DNA of 15,771 nt from CAZNNH01 sp964574335 (GCA_964574335.1 CAZNNH010000146.1:1-15771), one strand, 5' to 3'; shown: positions 1 to 6,909, counted from the stretch's first letter. Numbers and translations: made by a program. Notes: generated from the letters alone by a model not told the origin.

Positions 1-771
1 GTGCGGCGACACCAGCCCTGGATATTCAACCTGGTGGTGCGGATGGTCTGGGCCGACGAGGAGGCCCAGGACCTGACCCAGGACATCCTGATCCGGATGA
101 TCACCGGCCTGCCGGGATTCCGCGGAGAGAGCCGGCTCCGGACCTGGCTCTACCGGATCGCCGTCAACCGCGTCTTCACCCACAAGCAGCAGCGGGCGGA
201 CGAGCCCGTCATCAGCTATGCGGACTTCTCGCGGGACCTGGATGAGACGCCGGACGTGGATCCACCCGATCCGCACGATCCGGAGACGGAGCTGCTGATC
301 GAGGAGGCCAAGATCCTCTGCACCATCGCCATGCTGCTGTGCCTGGACGGCCGGCAGCGGCTGACGTTCATCCTGGGTGAGGTGTTCGGCGTCAGCGACA
401 CGGTGGGGGCCGAGGTGGTGGGCGTGAGCCCCGCCAACTTCCGAAAGCGCCTGTCGCGGGCCCGGCGCGACCTCTACAGCTTCATGGCAGGCAAGTGCGG
501 GCTGGTCAACCCGAAGAACCCGTGCCGCTGCGCGCGCAAGATGCGCGGCTTCATCGAGCGCGGGTACATGGACGAGGCCCGCCTGCGCTTCGCCGAGGGA
601 CATCGGCTGAGGGTGTCTCAGGTGGCGCCGGGCCGAGCCCAGGAGCTGGCGGCCGCCGACGAGAGGCTGCACGCGGCGCTGTTCCGAGAGCACCCCTTCC
701 TGGACGTCCAGGCGCAATCCGAGCTGGTCCGGCGGACGCTGGACGAGGTCCAGCTCGAGCCGCCCGGCTGA
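1..771 (+). CDS. ECF-type RNA polymerase sigma factor with Cys-containing C-terminal extension (5' end probably cut by window)
   Basis: A sigma-70 family, group 4 (ECF) factor that would direct RNA polymerase to a small regulon. Region 2 is visible at residues 20-64, with the DLTQDILIRM and RLRTWLYRIAVNR stretches that contact core enzyme and melt the -10 element. Region 4 lies at about 105-165, with a helix-turn-helix ending VGVSPANFRKRLSRARRDL. The GTG at base 1 leaves the start of region 2 short, so the true start probably lies upstream of the window. After region 4 there are about 90 extra residues: first a C-x8-C-x-C cluster (C166, C175, C177, in CGLVNPKNPCRC), then a helical tail. Most ECF factors end soon after region 4. 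The extension may sense metal or redox state, as Cys-rich tails do in CorE-type factors, but this is inference. No anti-sigma gene is next to it; two exported NTF2-like genes follow on the same strand. Confidence 0.88.
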   Translation: MRRHQPWIFNLVVRMVWADEEAQDLTQDILIRMITGLPGFRGESRLRTWLYRIAVNRVFTHKQQRADEPVISYADFSRDLDETPDVDPPDPHDPETELLIEEAKILCTIAMLLCLDGRQRLTFILGEVFGVSDTVGAEVVGVSPANFRKRLSRARRDLYSFMAGKCGLVNPKNPCRCARKMRGFIERGYMDEARLRFAEGHRLRVSQVAPGRAQELAAADERLHAALFREHPFLDVQAQSELVRRTLDEVQLEPPG

Positions 772-776
772 TCGAA

Positions 777-807
777 GGAACTGTCACGGTTCTGGTTTCT
801 CCAGGTC
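777..807 (+). promoter_or_regulatory. possible ECF-type promoter upstream of the NTF2-like gene pair
   Basis: Just after the sigma gene stop there is GGAAC (777-781) running into TGTCAC (782-787), then GGTC at 804-807 after a 16-base spacer. TGTCAC followed by CGTC is the promoter shape known for ECF41 factors, and GGAAC is a common -35 core for other ECF groups. The position suits transcription of the gene starting at 883, with a leader of about 70 bases. The match is short and was found by eye, so it could be chance. Confidence 0.3.
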
Positions 808-827
808 CAATCGAAGAGAGGACGCGA

Positions 828-850
828 CCGCCGGCCCAGAAGGCGGGCGG
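828..850 (+). terminator. GC-rich hairpin between the sigma factor and NTF2-like genes
   Basis: Arms at 828-836 and 842-850 pair over nine positions with one G-G mismatch, around a five-base loop (CAGAA). No run of T follows, so it is not a classical intrinsic terminator. It lies between the sigma-factor stop and the next ribosome binding site, where it could weaken read-through or structure the leader of the next gene. Confidence 0.3.
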
Positions 851-882
851 CCGGGGCAGGGTAACGTCCGGAGAGGAGAGAG

Positions 883-1413
883 GTGAGTGCACGAACGGGA
901 TGGCTGTCTCTGCTGGCGGTGGTGCTCATGACGGGAGCTGCTGAAGCAGGCACCCCGGCCTCGGAGCCGGCAGGTGAGGAGGCTGTGATCGCCAGGATCG
1001 TCGAGGATTCGATTGGCTGGGCCCTGACCAAGGACCGGGCGCTCCAGGAGAGCACGATGGCCCACGACCCGGACCTGTTCATCGTGTGGGTCGACTCCAA
1101 GACCATGGTCTCGGGCTGGAAGGACTACGTGAAGCTGTTCGACCATTGGATGGACCCCCGCTTCAGGGCGACCGTCACCGAGGTGCGGGATGTCCAGGTC
1201 CACGTTTCCCGCTCCGGCGACGTGGCCTGGTACTCGGCGATGCTCGACGACCTGGGTGAGTGGGACACCAAGCCCACCGGCGCCAGGGACATCCGCTGGA
1301 CCGGCGTGCTGGAGAAACGGGACGGCCGCTGGGCGATCGTGCAGATGCACGGCTCGGTGGCCCGGGACACGGTGCTGAAGGCGGCAGCGTCGCAGGGAGC
1401 GGGGCAGCCGTGA
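883..1413 (+). CDS. exported SnoaL/NTF2-like protein
   Basis: A 176-residue protein with a Sec signal peptide at residues 1-22 (hydrophobic SLLAVVLMTGAAEAG). A single SnoaL/NTF2-like domain of the DUF4440 type follows, at about 34-165. The fold is supported by an N-terminal helix carrying IARIVEDSIGWALTKD, the block DPDLFIVWVDSKTMVSGW, and the closing strands WTGVLEKRDGRWAIVQMHGS. Such domains form a cone-shaped pocket and often bind small ligands; no catalytic Asp/His set can be assigned here. The GTG start directly follows a purine-rich GAGAGGAGAGAG stretch. Its stop overlaps the start of the next gene (GTGA), so the two are probably co-translated and may act together outside the cytoplasm. 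The substrate is unknown. Confidence 0.8.
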   Translation: MSARTGWLSLLAVVLMTGAAEAGTPASEPAGEEAVIARIVEDSIGWALTKDRALQESTMAHDPDLFIVWVDSKTMVSGWKDYVKLFDHWMDPRFRATVTEVRDVQVHVSRSGDVAWYSAMLDDLGEWDTKPTGARDIRWTGVLEKRDGRWAIVQMHGSVARDTVLKAAASQGAGQP

Positions 1414-1925
1414 CGCGAAGGGGTTTCCTTCAGGGCGGGATGGGCCTGGGCGCCGCCTTGGCCGTGGGAGGCTCCGCGAGCGGAGGACAGGCCAGCGAAG
1501 TGGAAATCGTGCGGATCGAGCGAGGGGTGAGGGCGGCGGTGGCTCAGGTCATCCGCGGGTGCGAAGGCCTGGACCTGGAGATGGCCTTCCGGCCCTATTT
1601 GAAGACGGGAACCTTCCGGATGGTCTCCCGGGACGGCGTGCTTTGCGACTACCCGCGGTTCTTCCGGGACAACGAGGGCTACCTGCACCGGTGCTCGGAG
1701 TTCCGGCTCGAGACGCTGGCGGAGCACCTGGGCGTCCTCGGCCCCGACTCGGCGGTCTTCCAGTGGATCTATCGGGCGGAGGCCGTCTTCGCGTCGGGCG
1801 TCAGCGAGGTCTTCGATCCGGCCGCCGCCACCTTCGTCTTCAAGGAGATGGACGGCGAGTGGAAGATCGTCTACTACCACGAGTCCGGCGTGCCGCCGAG
1901 AGGTCCGACGGAGGCTGGGGGGTGA
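1410..1925 (+). CDS. Tat-exported NTF2/SnoaL-like protein
   Basis: The GTG start at 1410 shares bases with the previous stop codon. It gives a 171-residue protein opening VTRRGFLQGG, a twin-arginine motif, followed by a Gly/Ala-rich hydrophobic stretch to about residue 28. The rest looks like a second NTF2-like domain: FRPYLKTGTFRMVSRDG, FQWIYRAEAVFASGVSEVF, and a closing strand FKEMDGEWKIVYYHESG that matches the last strand of SnoaL/DUF4440 domains. An upstream in-frame extension to 1260 would run inside the previous gene and lacks the Tat signal at its N-terminus, so I reject it. Tat export suggests the protein folds or binds a ligand before export, unlike its Sec-exported neighbour. Two cysteines (C79, C95) are present. 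Function is unknown. Confidence 0.78.
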   Translation: MTRRGFLQGGMGLGAALAVGGSASGGQASEVEIVRIERGVRAAVAQVIRGCEGLDLEMAFRPYLKTGTFRMVSRDGVLCDYPRFFRDNEGYLHRCSEFRLETLAEHLGVLGPDSAVFQWIYRAEAVFASGVSEVFDPAAATFVFKEMDGEWKIVYYHESGVPPRGPTEAGG

Positions 1926-1939
1926 GGCGGCACCGCTCA
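1923..1939. terminator. hairpin spanning both stop codons of a convergent gene pair
   Basis: The + stop TGA (1923-1925) and the - stop (TCA, 1937-1939) form the outer arms of a small stem. Inside it GCGG (1927-1930) pairs with CCGC (1933-1936) around CA, with G1926 bulged. It may end or protect both transcripts. There is no T-run, and TGA and TCA are complementary by nature, so only the inner pairs are informative. Confidence 0.3.
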
Positions 1940-2494
1940 GGAGCCGGCGCGGACGCGCCGGCGCTCTCGGAAGCCTCGCACCCTCATCAGGTTGCCGCAC
2001 TCCTTCGTATCGCACCAGCGACGTGTGCCGTTGCGGCTCTCGTCGACCAGCACCCAGCCACAGTCGGGGTTGGCGCAGACCTTGATGCGGTTCTCGTGAC
2101 CGGCGGCCAGGAGGGAGGCAAGTGACCACACGACCTCCGCCTCGACCTGCCCGATCCCGCGCGCGCCCGGCCGGGTCGAGGCCTTCCACTGGCCCCTGCC
2201 GCGCTCGAGTCGCCGCACCCAGGACGCGCGGGCCAGGACACTGTTCAACGCCGCCAGGTCGCGCGGGCCGACCGGCCGTCGGGCACAGAGCGCATTCACG
2301 ATTCGCCGCAGCACGGCCCGCAGCCGGGTCAGACGCTCTCGCTCGCCCTGGCTAGGCAGGCGGTGACCCTGCCAGCCGGCTCGCGCCACGAAGGCGCCGA
2401 GCCAGAGGTCGTTCTGGATCCGGTCCTCACGGCGTCCACTGCCGCGGTAGTCACGCCAATCAGAGTTGATGAGCTCGGCCCACAGCGGATCCAT
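1937..2494 (-). CDS. CGNR-type zinc finger / ABATE-domain transcriptional regulator
   Basis: A 185-residue protein. Its N-terminal two thirds is helical and resembles the ABATE (ligand-sensing) region, including DLWLGAFVARAG and RLTRLRAVLRRIVNAL. The C-terminus is a CGNR zinc finger. Cysteines C140, C145, C161 and C166 occur in CANPDCGWVLVDESRNGTRRWC and CGNLMRVRGFRERRR. The family name motif CGNR reads CGNL here, and a basic helix follows, as usual. These proteins are thought to be DNA-binding regulators. The gene diverges from the double Fe-S protein at 2604 and shares a region of about 110 bases with it, so it may control that gene and itself. Its 3' end faces the Tat NTF2-like gene only 11 bases away. 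Confidence 0.82.
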   Translation of the reverse strand: MDPLWAELINSDWRDYRGSGRREDRIQNDLWLGAFVARAGWQGHRLPSQGERERLTRLRAVLRRIVNALCARRPVGPRDLAALNSVLARASWVRRLERGRGQWKASTRPGARGIGQVEAEVVWSLASLLAAGHENRIKVCANPDCGWVLVDESRNGTRRWCDTKECGNLMRVRGFRERRRVRAGS

Positions 2495-2518
2495 GGTCGC
2501 ACCCTCGCCACATGATAC

Positions 2519-2547
2519 TTGACCGCCCGACCATCGGGGGATACGAT
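2519..2547 (+). promoter_or_regulatory. sigma70-type promoter for the double Fe-S protein gene
   Basis: TTGACC at 2519-2524 and TACGAT at 2542-2547 are separated by exactly 17 bases, close to TTGACA-N17-TATAAT. The stretch that follows is unusually AT-rich for this window. Transcription would begin near 2554 and give a leader of about 50 bases before the ATG at 2604, which is one reason to prefer that start over the ATG at 2553. On the other strand TATCAT (2517 to 2512) could be a -10 for the divergent CGNR gene, but I see no matching -35. Confidence 0.6.
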
Positions 2548-2603
2548 CTGTAATGTGTTTATTCGCTTATGGCCATTACGAATGGCAGAAGGGTGTTGGC
2601 GAG

Positions 2604-3527
2604 ATGGAGGGCGGAAGCGAGCGGCTGCGACGCTGGGCGGCGTCCCGTGGCTATCAGGTGGGCTGGGGCCCCGCCCGGGTGGTGGCCGAGGTGCGCGACG
2701 AGATCGGTGGCCGACGCCAGAGCGGAGAGCTGGCGGCGACGGTCTATGACGCGGAGTTGGCGGGCTTCGTGGAGGAGAGGCCGCCCGCCGCCGAAGGCAC
2801 GGTGATTCTCGTCGCCAAGCCGCGACCGGCGTCGCGCGTCTCCTTCGAGCTGGAGGAGGGCCCCTTCCACGCGCTGCTGCCCCCGACCTACACGCGCTAC
2901 CGGGCAACCGCCGAGGAGGTGCGGCAGGACCTGGCCCGGGAGGGCCTGCCCGGCGCCCGGCTGGACGTGCTGACGGGCCCGCTCAAGGCGCTGGCGGCAC
3001 GGCTTGGCGTGGTCCGCTACGGGCGCAACAACCTCACCTATGCCCCCGGGGCCGGTAGCTACATCCAGCTCTGCGGGTACCTGGCCAATCTCCGCTTGGA
3101 GGGGGACGAGCCGTTGGCCACCCCGCTGGCGCTGGACGCATGCGACGGCTGTGAGTCCTGCCGCAAGGCCTGCCCGACACGGGCCATCGACCCGGAACGG
3201 TTCGTGATCCGGGCCGAGCGCTGTCTGACGTTCGTCAACGAACGCCCGGGCGCCTGGCCGGACTGGGTCCCACCCCGGGCCCATCGCTGCCTCATCGGCT
3301 GTCTGCTCTGTCAGCGGGCCTGTCCCGTGAACCCGCCGCTGCCGGTGGAGGAGACCGGCGTCGCTTTCTCGGCTGCCGAGACGCGGACCTTGCTCGAGGG
3401 CGCCTCGGCGGACGACCTGCGCGGCGAGACGGGCATTCGGTCCAAGCTCGCGTGGCTGGGACAGCCCTACGCCGAGCCGGTCCTCGGCCGCAACCTTCGC
3501 GCCCTCCTCGGCGCGTGTGCCCGGTGA
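2604..3527 (+). CDS. double [4Fe-4S] cluster protein related to epoxyqueuosine reductase (QueG-like)
   Basis: A 307-residue cytosolic protein from the ATG at 2604. An in-frame ATG at 2553 would add 17 residues but sits at the predicted transcription start. The C-terminal half has a ferredoxin-like double cluster: C180-x2-C183-x2-C186-x3-C190-P, C207, and C229-x3-C233-x2-C236-x3-C240-P. Upstream is the QueG-like core, TGPLKALAARLGVVRYGRNNLTY at about 124-146, matching the QueG stretch that begins DTGP and continues to WIGKN. In QueG the Asp of that DTGP motif is the catalytic acid; here the position is Leu (L123). The C-terminal HEAT-like part of long QueG proteins is absent. It is therefore probably a paralogue, perhaps a corrinoid-dependent reductase or electron carrier, not a proven tRNA-modifying enzyme. 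It diverges from the CGNR regulator. Confidence 0.8.
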   Translation: MEGGSERLRRWAASRGYQVGWGPARVVAEVRDEIGGRRQSGELAATVYDAELAGFVEERPPAAEGTVILVAKPRPASRVSFELEEGPFHALLPPTYTRYRATAEEVRQDLAREGLPGARLDVLTGPLKALAARLGVVRYGRNNLTYAPGAGSYIQLCGYLANLRLEGDEPLATPLALDACDGCESCRKACPTRAIDPERFVIRAERCLTFVNERPGAWPDWVPPRAHRCLIGCLLCQRACPVNPPLPVEETGVAFSAAETRTLLEGASADDLRGETGIRSKLAWLGQPYAEPVLGRNLRALLGACAR

Positions 3528-3632
3528 GCCACGACCGCTGCCCGCCCCCTGCAGGCCCGCTTGCGTCCCGACACCGCGGTGACTACCCTCTCCTCCGCTC
3601 CCGGGGCTCGACGCCGGGAGGAGAGGGGAATC

Positions 3633-4211
3633 ATGACATCTTCATCTCGACGAGGGTTCCTGGGGACGGCGGCCACCGGCGCGGGGGGCTGCCTCCTGTG
3701 TGGACTGGCACGGCGTGGCGCGGCGGCCCCGGGCACCGACGGCACGCCGAGCCGTCCCCCCGAAACGGCACCGGCAGTGAGCGAAGAGCTGCTCGGCTAC
3801 TGCGGGCTCTTCTGCGGAGGGTGCCAGGCCTACCAGGAGACGACGTCCGCGGCGAAGCCCGGCGCCGAGCCGACGACACGCTGCCTCGGCTGCGCCAGCG
3901 ACGTGGTCGCGCCCTGGTGCCAGAAATGCGCCATCCGGGACTGCAGCAAGGCGAAGGGCCTGCGCTACTGCCTGCCCTGCGACGAGTATCCCTGCGACAA
4001 GCTGGAGACGTTCACCAACGACCCGCGTTACCCGTACCACAAGGCGGTCCACGCCGACATGGCCCGGCTCCGGGAGATCGGCATTCCCGCCTGGCTGGAG
4101 GAGCAGGAGGCGCGATGGATCTGCCCGAGCTGCGGGAACCGCTATCACTGGTTCGCGCGCCGCTGCCCGACCTGCGACGCCCGCGTCAACGAGCAGTACT
4201 GGCCCGACTGA
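3633..4211 (+). CDS. Tat-exported Cys-rich DUF3795 protein with C-terminal zinc ribbon
   Basis: The ATG at 3633 follows a strong ribosome binding site (GGGAGGAGAGGGG, 3616-3628) and gives 192 residues. An in-frame ATG at 3561 lacks this and would bury the signal. The N-terminus SSRRGFLGTAATGAGG is a Tat signal. The DUF3795 core covers about 52-140: YCGLFCGGCQAY, CLGC, WCQKCAIRDCSKAKG and YCLPCDEYPCDKLE, with eleven cysteines spaced for metal binding. The tail has a second site, ICPSCGN (C164, C167) and CPTC (C178, C181), a zinc-ribbon pattern. DUF3795 proteins are usually described as small cytosolic Cys-rich proteins; a Tat signal implies a metal-loaded protein is exported or membrane-anchored. 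It lies 105 bases after the double Fe-S gene on the same strand. No activity can be assigned. Confidence 0.82.
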   Translation: MTSSSRRGFLGTAATGAGGCLLCGLARRGAAAPGTDGTPSRPPETAPAVSEELLGYCGLFCGGCQAYQETTSAAKPGAEPTTRCLGCASDVVAPWCQKCAIRDCSKAKGLRYCLPCDEYPCDKLETFTNDPRYPYHKAVHADMARLREIGIPAWLEEQEARWICPSCGNRYHWFARRCPTCDARVNEQYWPD

Positions 4212-4231
4212 GCTGAGACGTCGCGCTCAGC
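4212..4231. terminator. short inverted repeat between convergent DUF3795 and GH97 genes
   Basis: GCTGAG (4212-4217) and CTCAGC (4226-4231) are perfect inverted copies around an eight-base loop. They lie right after the DUF3795 stop and cover the GH97 stop (TCA, 4227-4229). It may serve both transcripts. The stem is only six pairs and no T-run follows. Confidence 0.35.
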
Positions 4232-6191
4232 GAAGCGGCTTCAGGTAGGCGGCCGCCCCGCCGCCCCGGGCCAGCGTGAGGGTCAGGCCCTGGCCCGCCC
4301 CGAGCGTCCGCTTGGAGACCTCGAGATGGGTGGGGACCTCGCCGGAGTCGGCCTGGTCGGCATAGACGGTGGCCTCGAAGGGCCCGCCGCCGAGCCGGTC
4401 GAGTGACAGAAGAAGCTCGCGCGGCTGGTCGGTCATCGCCCCGACGAACCAGTCGTCACCGCAGCGCCGGGCGATGGCCACGTACTCGCCGATCTCGCCG
4501 GCCAGGACGTGGGTCTCGTCCCAGGTGGCCGGGACCACCTTCAGGAAGTCGACGCCCGGCTGCCCCCGGTAGGCGTCCGGGTAGTCGACCAGCATCTGCA
4601 GCGGGCTCTCGTAGACGACGTACATGGCGAGCTGGTGGGCGCGGGTCCCCATCACCACCGGGGCCAGGAAGCGGGGGGCGAACTCCTCGACCGTCACGTT
4701 CCGGAACCCACCCGGGGTGAAGTCCATCGCCCCGAGCAGCATCCGCGTGAAGGGGAGGGTCACGTCGTGGCGGGGCGTGACGCGGTCGCTCCACTTCGAG
4801 TACTCGAGCCCCATCACCCCCTCCCGGGTGAGCAGGTTGGGCCAGGTGCGCTCCTCGCCGGTCCCGGCGTAGGCGCCGTGGAAGTCGACCGTCAGGTGGT
4901 GGCGGGCGGCGTTGCGAAGCACCCGGTGGTAGAAACCCACGATCTCCTGGTCCTGGCGGTCCATGTAGTCGACCTTGACCCCCTTGACGCCCCACCTCTC
5001 GTAGGTGGGAAAGGCCAGGTCCATCTGGTCGTTCAGGTTCTCCCAGTTCAGCCAGAGCAGGATCCCCACCTGGCGCTCCCGGGCGTAGGCCACCAGTCCC
5101 GGGATCTCCATCCCCGGGATGGAGCGGGTGATGTCGGCGGTGGGGTCGCGGTGGCTCCCGTACCAGCCGGCGTCGATCAACACGTACTCGAGCCCCATCT
5201 CGGCGGCGAAGTCGATGAAGTCCCGGAAGGTGGCGTCGTTCATGCCGACCTCGAAGGGGGCGTTCGGGAGCACCGGCCCGTTCCACCAGTCCCAGGCCAC
5301 CTTGCCGGGCCGGATCCACGAGGCGTCCTCGACCCGGCTGGGCTCGGAGAGGGCGTAGAGGAGGGTCGACTCGATGAGGGCTCCCGGCGTCTCACCCACC
5401 ATCAGTACCCGCCACGGCGAAAGAAGCGGCGTGGCGCCCCGGACGCAGACCTCCGGCCAGGACGGCAAGGGGGCCAGCTTGGTCACCAGGATCGGATGGC
5501 GCGACTGGTTGCCGCCCTCGAGGCGGGCCAGGTGGAGCCCCGAGTAGTCGACCAGGCCGGCCTCGGCCAGCGCCACGGTGAGGCCGTCGCCCAGCTCGAT
5601 GGTCAGGGGCGGGCCGACGATCGACTCGGGCTTGATGGAGGAGAGCGGGGCCGGCACGAACTCGCGCTCGTTGCTGGTGTTGAACGAGGCCAGCTCGAGG
5701 ACCCAGGCGCGGTGGTCGGCCAGGAAGCGGAACTGGGTCTCCTCGGAGGCGATCTCGAGGTCGCCGATCGCCTCCTGGCGGGGGACCACGTAGCGGAGGG
5801 CCGCCCCGTCCTCGTAGGCCCGGAACACCAGATCGAGACGCCGGCCGCCGGCCTGCTCCAGCTCCACGGTCATCTCCCGGCAGCGGTCGCGGGCCTCGCG
5901 CTGCTTGCCGGCCACCAGCGTGAAGGGGGTGTCGTGGCTCTCGCGGCTCGCCTTGACCAGGTGGAAGCCTTGGCTCAGCGGCGGCGCCCCGCGGAGTGTC
6001 AGGCCGAGCGCGGAGTCGGCCACGATCGGTCGCCCGAGGAAGCTCACCGAGTACAGGGGCTGCCCTTCATCGGAGAGCGTGAAGAGGATCTCCAGCCGCC
6101 CGTCGGGCGAGGTCAGCCGCTCGGCGGGTGCGGCCCCGGCCAGCGTGGCGCCGAGGATCAGGCTCAGGCAGGTCATGGTGGCTCGTGGCAT
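4227..6191 (-). CDS. exported glycoside hydrolase family 97, retaining alpha-galactosidase type
   Basis: A 654-residue protein from the ATG at 6191, which has GGGAGGACGAG just upstream. A start at 6266 would put 25 polar residues before the signal peptide. The signal peptide ends near residue 22 (LSLILGATLAGAAPAE). The N-terminal GH97 beta-sandwich covers about 25-285 (LTSPDGRLEILFTL). A (beta/alpha)8 barrel follows at about 295-555 (KVAWDWWNGP, GLEYVLIDAGWY), then a C-terminal beta domain to the end (FVGAMTDQPRELLLSL). D408 in GVKVDYMD and E463 in MGLEYSKW stand where the retaining enzyme BtGH97b has its nucleophile (D415) and acid/base (E470), with the same 55-residue spacing. The Glu base of the inverting SusB type is not seen (HGAY instead of a HE motif). 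It probably releases alpha-linked galactose or a similar sugar in the periplasm. Confidence 0.93.
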   Translation of the reverse strand: MPRATMTCLSLILGATLAGAAPAERLTSPDGRLEILFTLSDEGQPLYSVSFLGRPIVADSALGLTLRGAPPLSQGFHLVKASRESHDTPFTLVAGKQREARDRCREMTVELEQAGGRRLDLVFRAYEDGAALRYVVPRQEAIGDLEIASEETQFRFLADHRAWVLELASFNTSNEREFVPAPLSSIKPESIVGPPLTIELGDGLTVALAEAGLVDYSGLHLARLEGGNQSRHPILVTKLAPLPSWPEVCVRGATPLLSPWRVLMVGETPGALIESTLLYALSEPSRVEDASWIRPGKVAWDWWNGPVLPNAPFEVGMNDATFRDFIDFAAEMGLEYVLIDAGWYGSHRDPTADITRSIPGMEIPGLVAYARERQVGILLWLNWENLNDQMDLAFPTYERWGVKGVKVDYMDRQDQEIVGFYHRVLRNAARHHLTVDFHGAYAGTGEERTWPNLLTREGVMGLEYSKWSDRVTPRHDVTLPFTRMLLGAMDFTPGGFRNVTVEEFAPRFLAPVVMGTRAHQLAMYVVYESPLQMLVDYPDAYRGQPGVDFLKVVPATWDETHVLAGEIGEYVAIARRCGDDWFVGAMTDQPRELLLSLDRLGGGPFEATVYADQADSGEVPTHLEVSKRTLGAGQGLTLTLARGGGAAAYLKPLR

Positions 6192-6321
6192 CTCGTCCTC
6201 CCGGTTCGGCCAGAGGATAGCGCACCTGCGCTCGAGCCGAGCGTGGTCGGCCTGACCTTCTCTCAAGGAACGTTGGACCGGGACTCGCGCCCAAGGGCTG
6301 GGTGTGGTTGGGTGGGTAGGG

Positions 6322-6909
6322 CTAGAAGGAGAACGTCAAACCCACGCTGGCGCGCCGGGCGCCCGCTTGGAAGCTGACCGTCGACCCCAGCCCGGTCTCG
6401 AGCCGGCGGTCGGGCCAGGGCACCCAGCGACGTGCGGGTGGCAGCGCGACCCCGACCAGGGCACCGGCGCTGGCGGCTGCCGGGGTGTACAGGAGCAACC
6501 CGAAGCCAAGCCCGACGTCACATTCGGGGTCACTGCAGCCGGACCGCCAGACCGCGGTGCCGACCAGGCCCAGCGCCGCGCCCACGGCGGCTCCGATGGC
6601 CGCACCGCGCCCTCGGTGGTGACGCCCCTGGGCCACCTCGAGACGCAGGACCCGGTCGGATCGAATGACCACCGAGGCGCCGTCTTCGCCACGGAGAAGG
6701 ATCTCGCGGTCGCCCAGCCTCAGCAGCCTCCCCACCACGCTGCTCTTCGACTCGCCGGCCCGGCCGGGTTCGGCCTGGTCATAGGTCACGCGCACCGTGG
6801 AACCCGCATCGGCAGGTGGCCTTCCCTGCGGCGGCTCGGCGCCGGCCAGCGGCGTAGCGGCGGCGACTACGAGGAGCAAGAGAGGGGCTGGGGACAGCGA
6901 AGAAGGCAT
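6322..6909 (-). CDS. exported small protein of unknown function with glycine-zipper-like helix
   Basis: The ATG at 6909 places a signal peptide first (SPAPLLLLVVAAATPLAGAEP); the ATG 39 bases upstream would add charged residues before it. The product has about 195 residues. After the signal, residues 35-90 look like a small beta barrel (STVRVTYDQ, SVVGRLLRLGDREILLRGED, SVVIRSDRVLRLEV), a pattern seen in Sm-like or SH3-like surface domains. A Gly/Ala-rich hydrophobic helix follows (GRGAAIGAAVGAALGLVG), then a segment with two cysteines (GCSDPECDVG), a second Gly/Ala-rich segment, and a tail ending VGLTFSF. A terminal aromatic residue on a beta strand is typical of outer-membrane insertion signals, but two or three strands are too few for a barrel. 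I do not recognise the family. It lies upstream of GH97 on the same strand, 130 bases away. Confidence 0.65.
   Translation of the reverse strand: MPSSLSPAPLLLLVVAAATPLAGAEPPQGRPPADAGSTVRVTYDQAEPGRAGESKSSVVGRLLRLGDREILLRGEDGASVVIRSDRVLRLEVAQGRHHRGRGAAIGAAVGAALGLVGTAVWRSGCSDPECDVGLGFGLLLYTPAAASAGALVGVALPPARRWVPWPDRRLETGLGSTVSFQAGARRASVGLTFSF

Noticed and set aside
495..944. Open frame of 149 codons on the + strand overlapping the sigma factor end
   Set aside because: Arg/Gly/Ala/Pro-rich out-of-frame shadow with no motif.
4509..6377. A 622-codon open frame on the + strand opposite GH97
   Set aside because: It is a mirror of the GH97 gene in high-GC DNA: Val/Gly/His/Asp-rich, no domain, no ribosome binding site, and GH97 is certain on the other strand.
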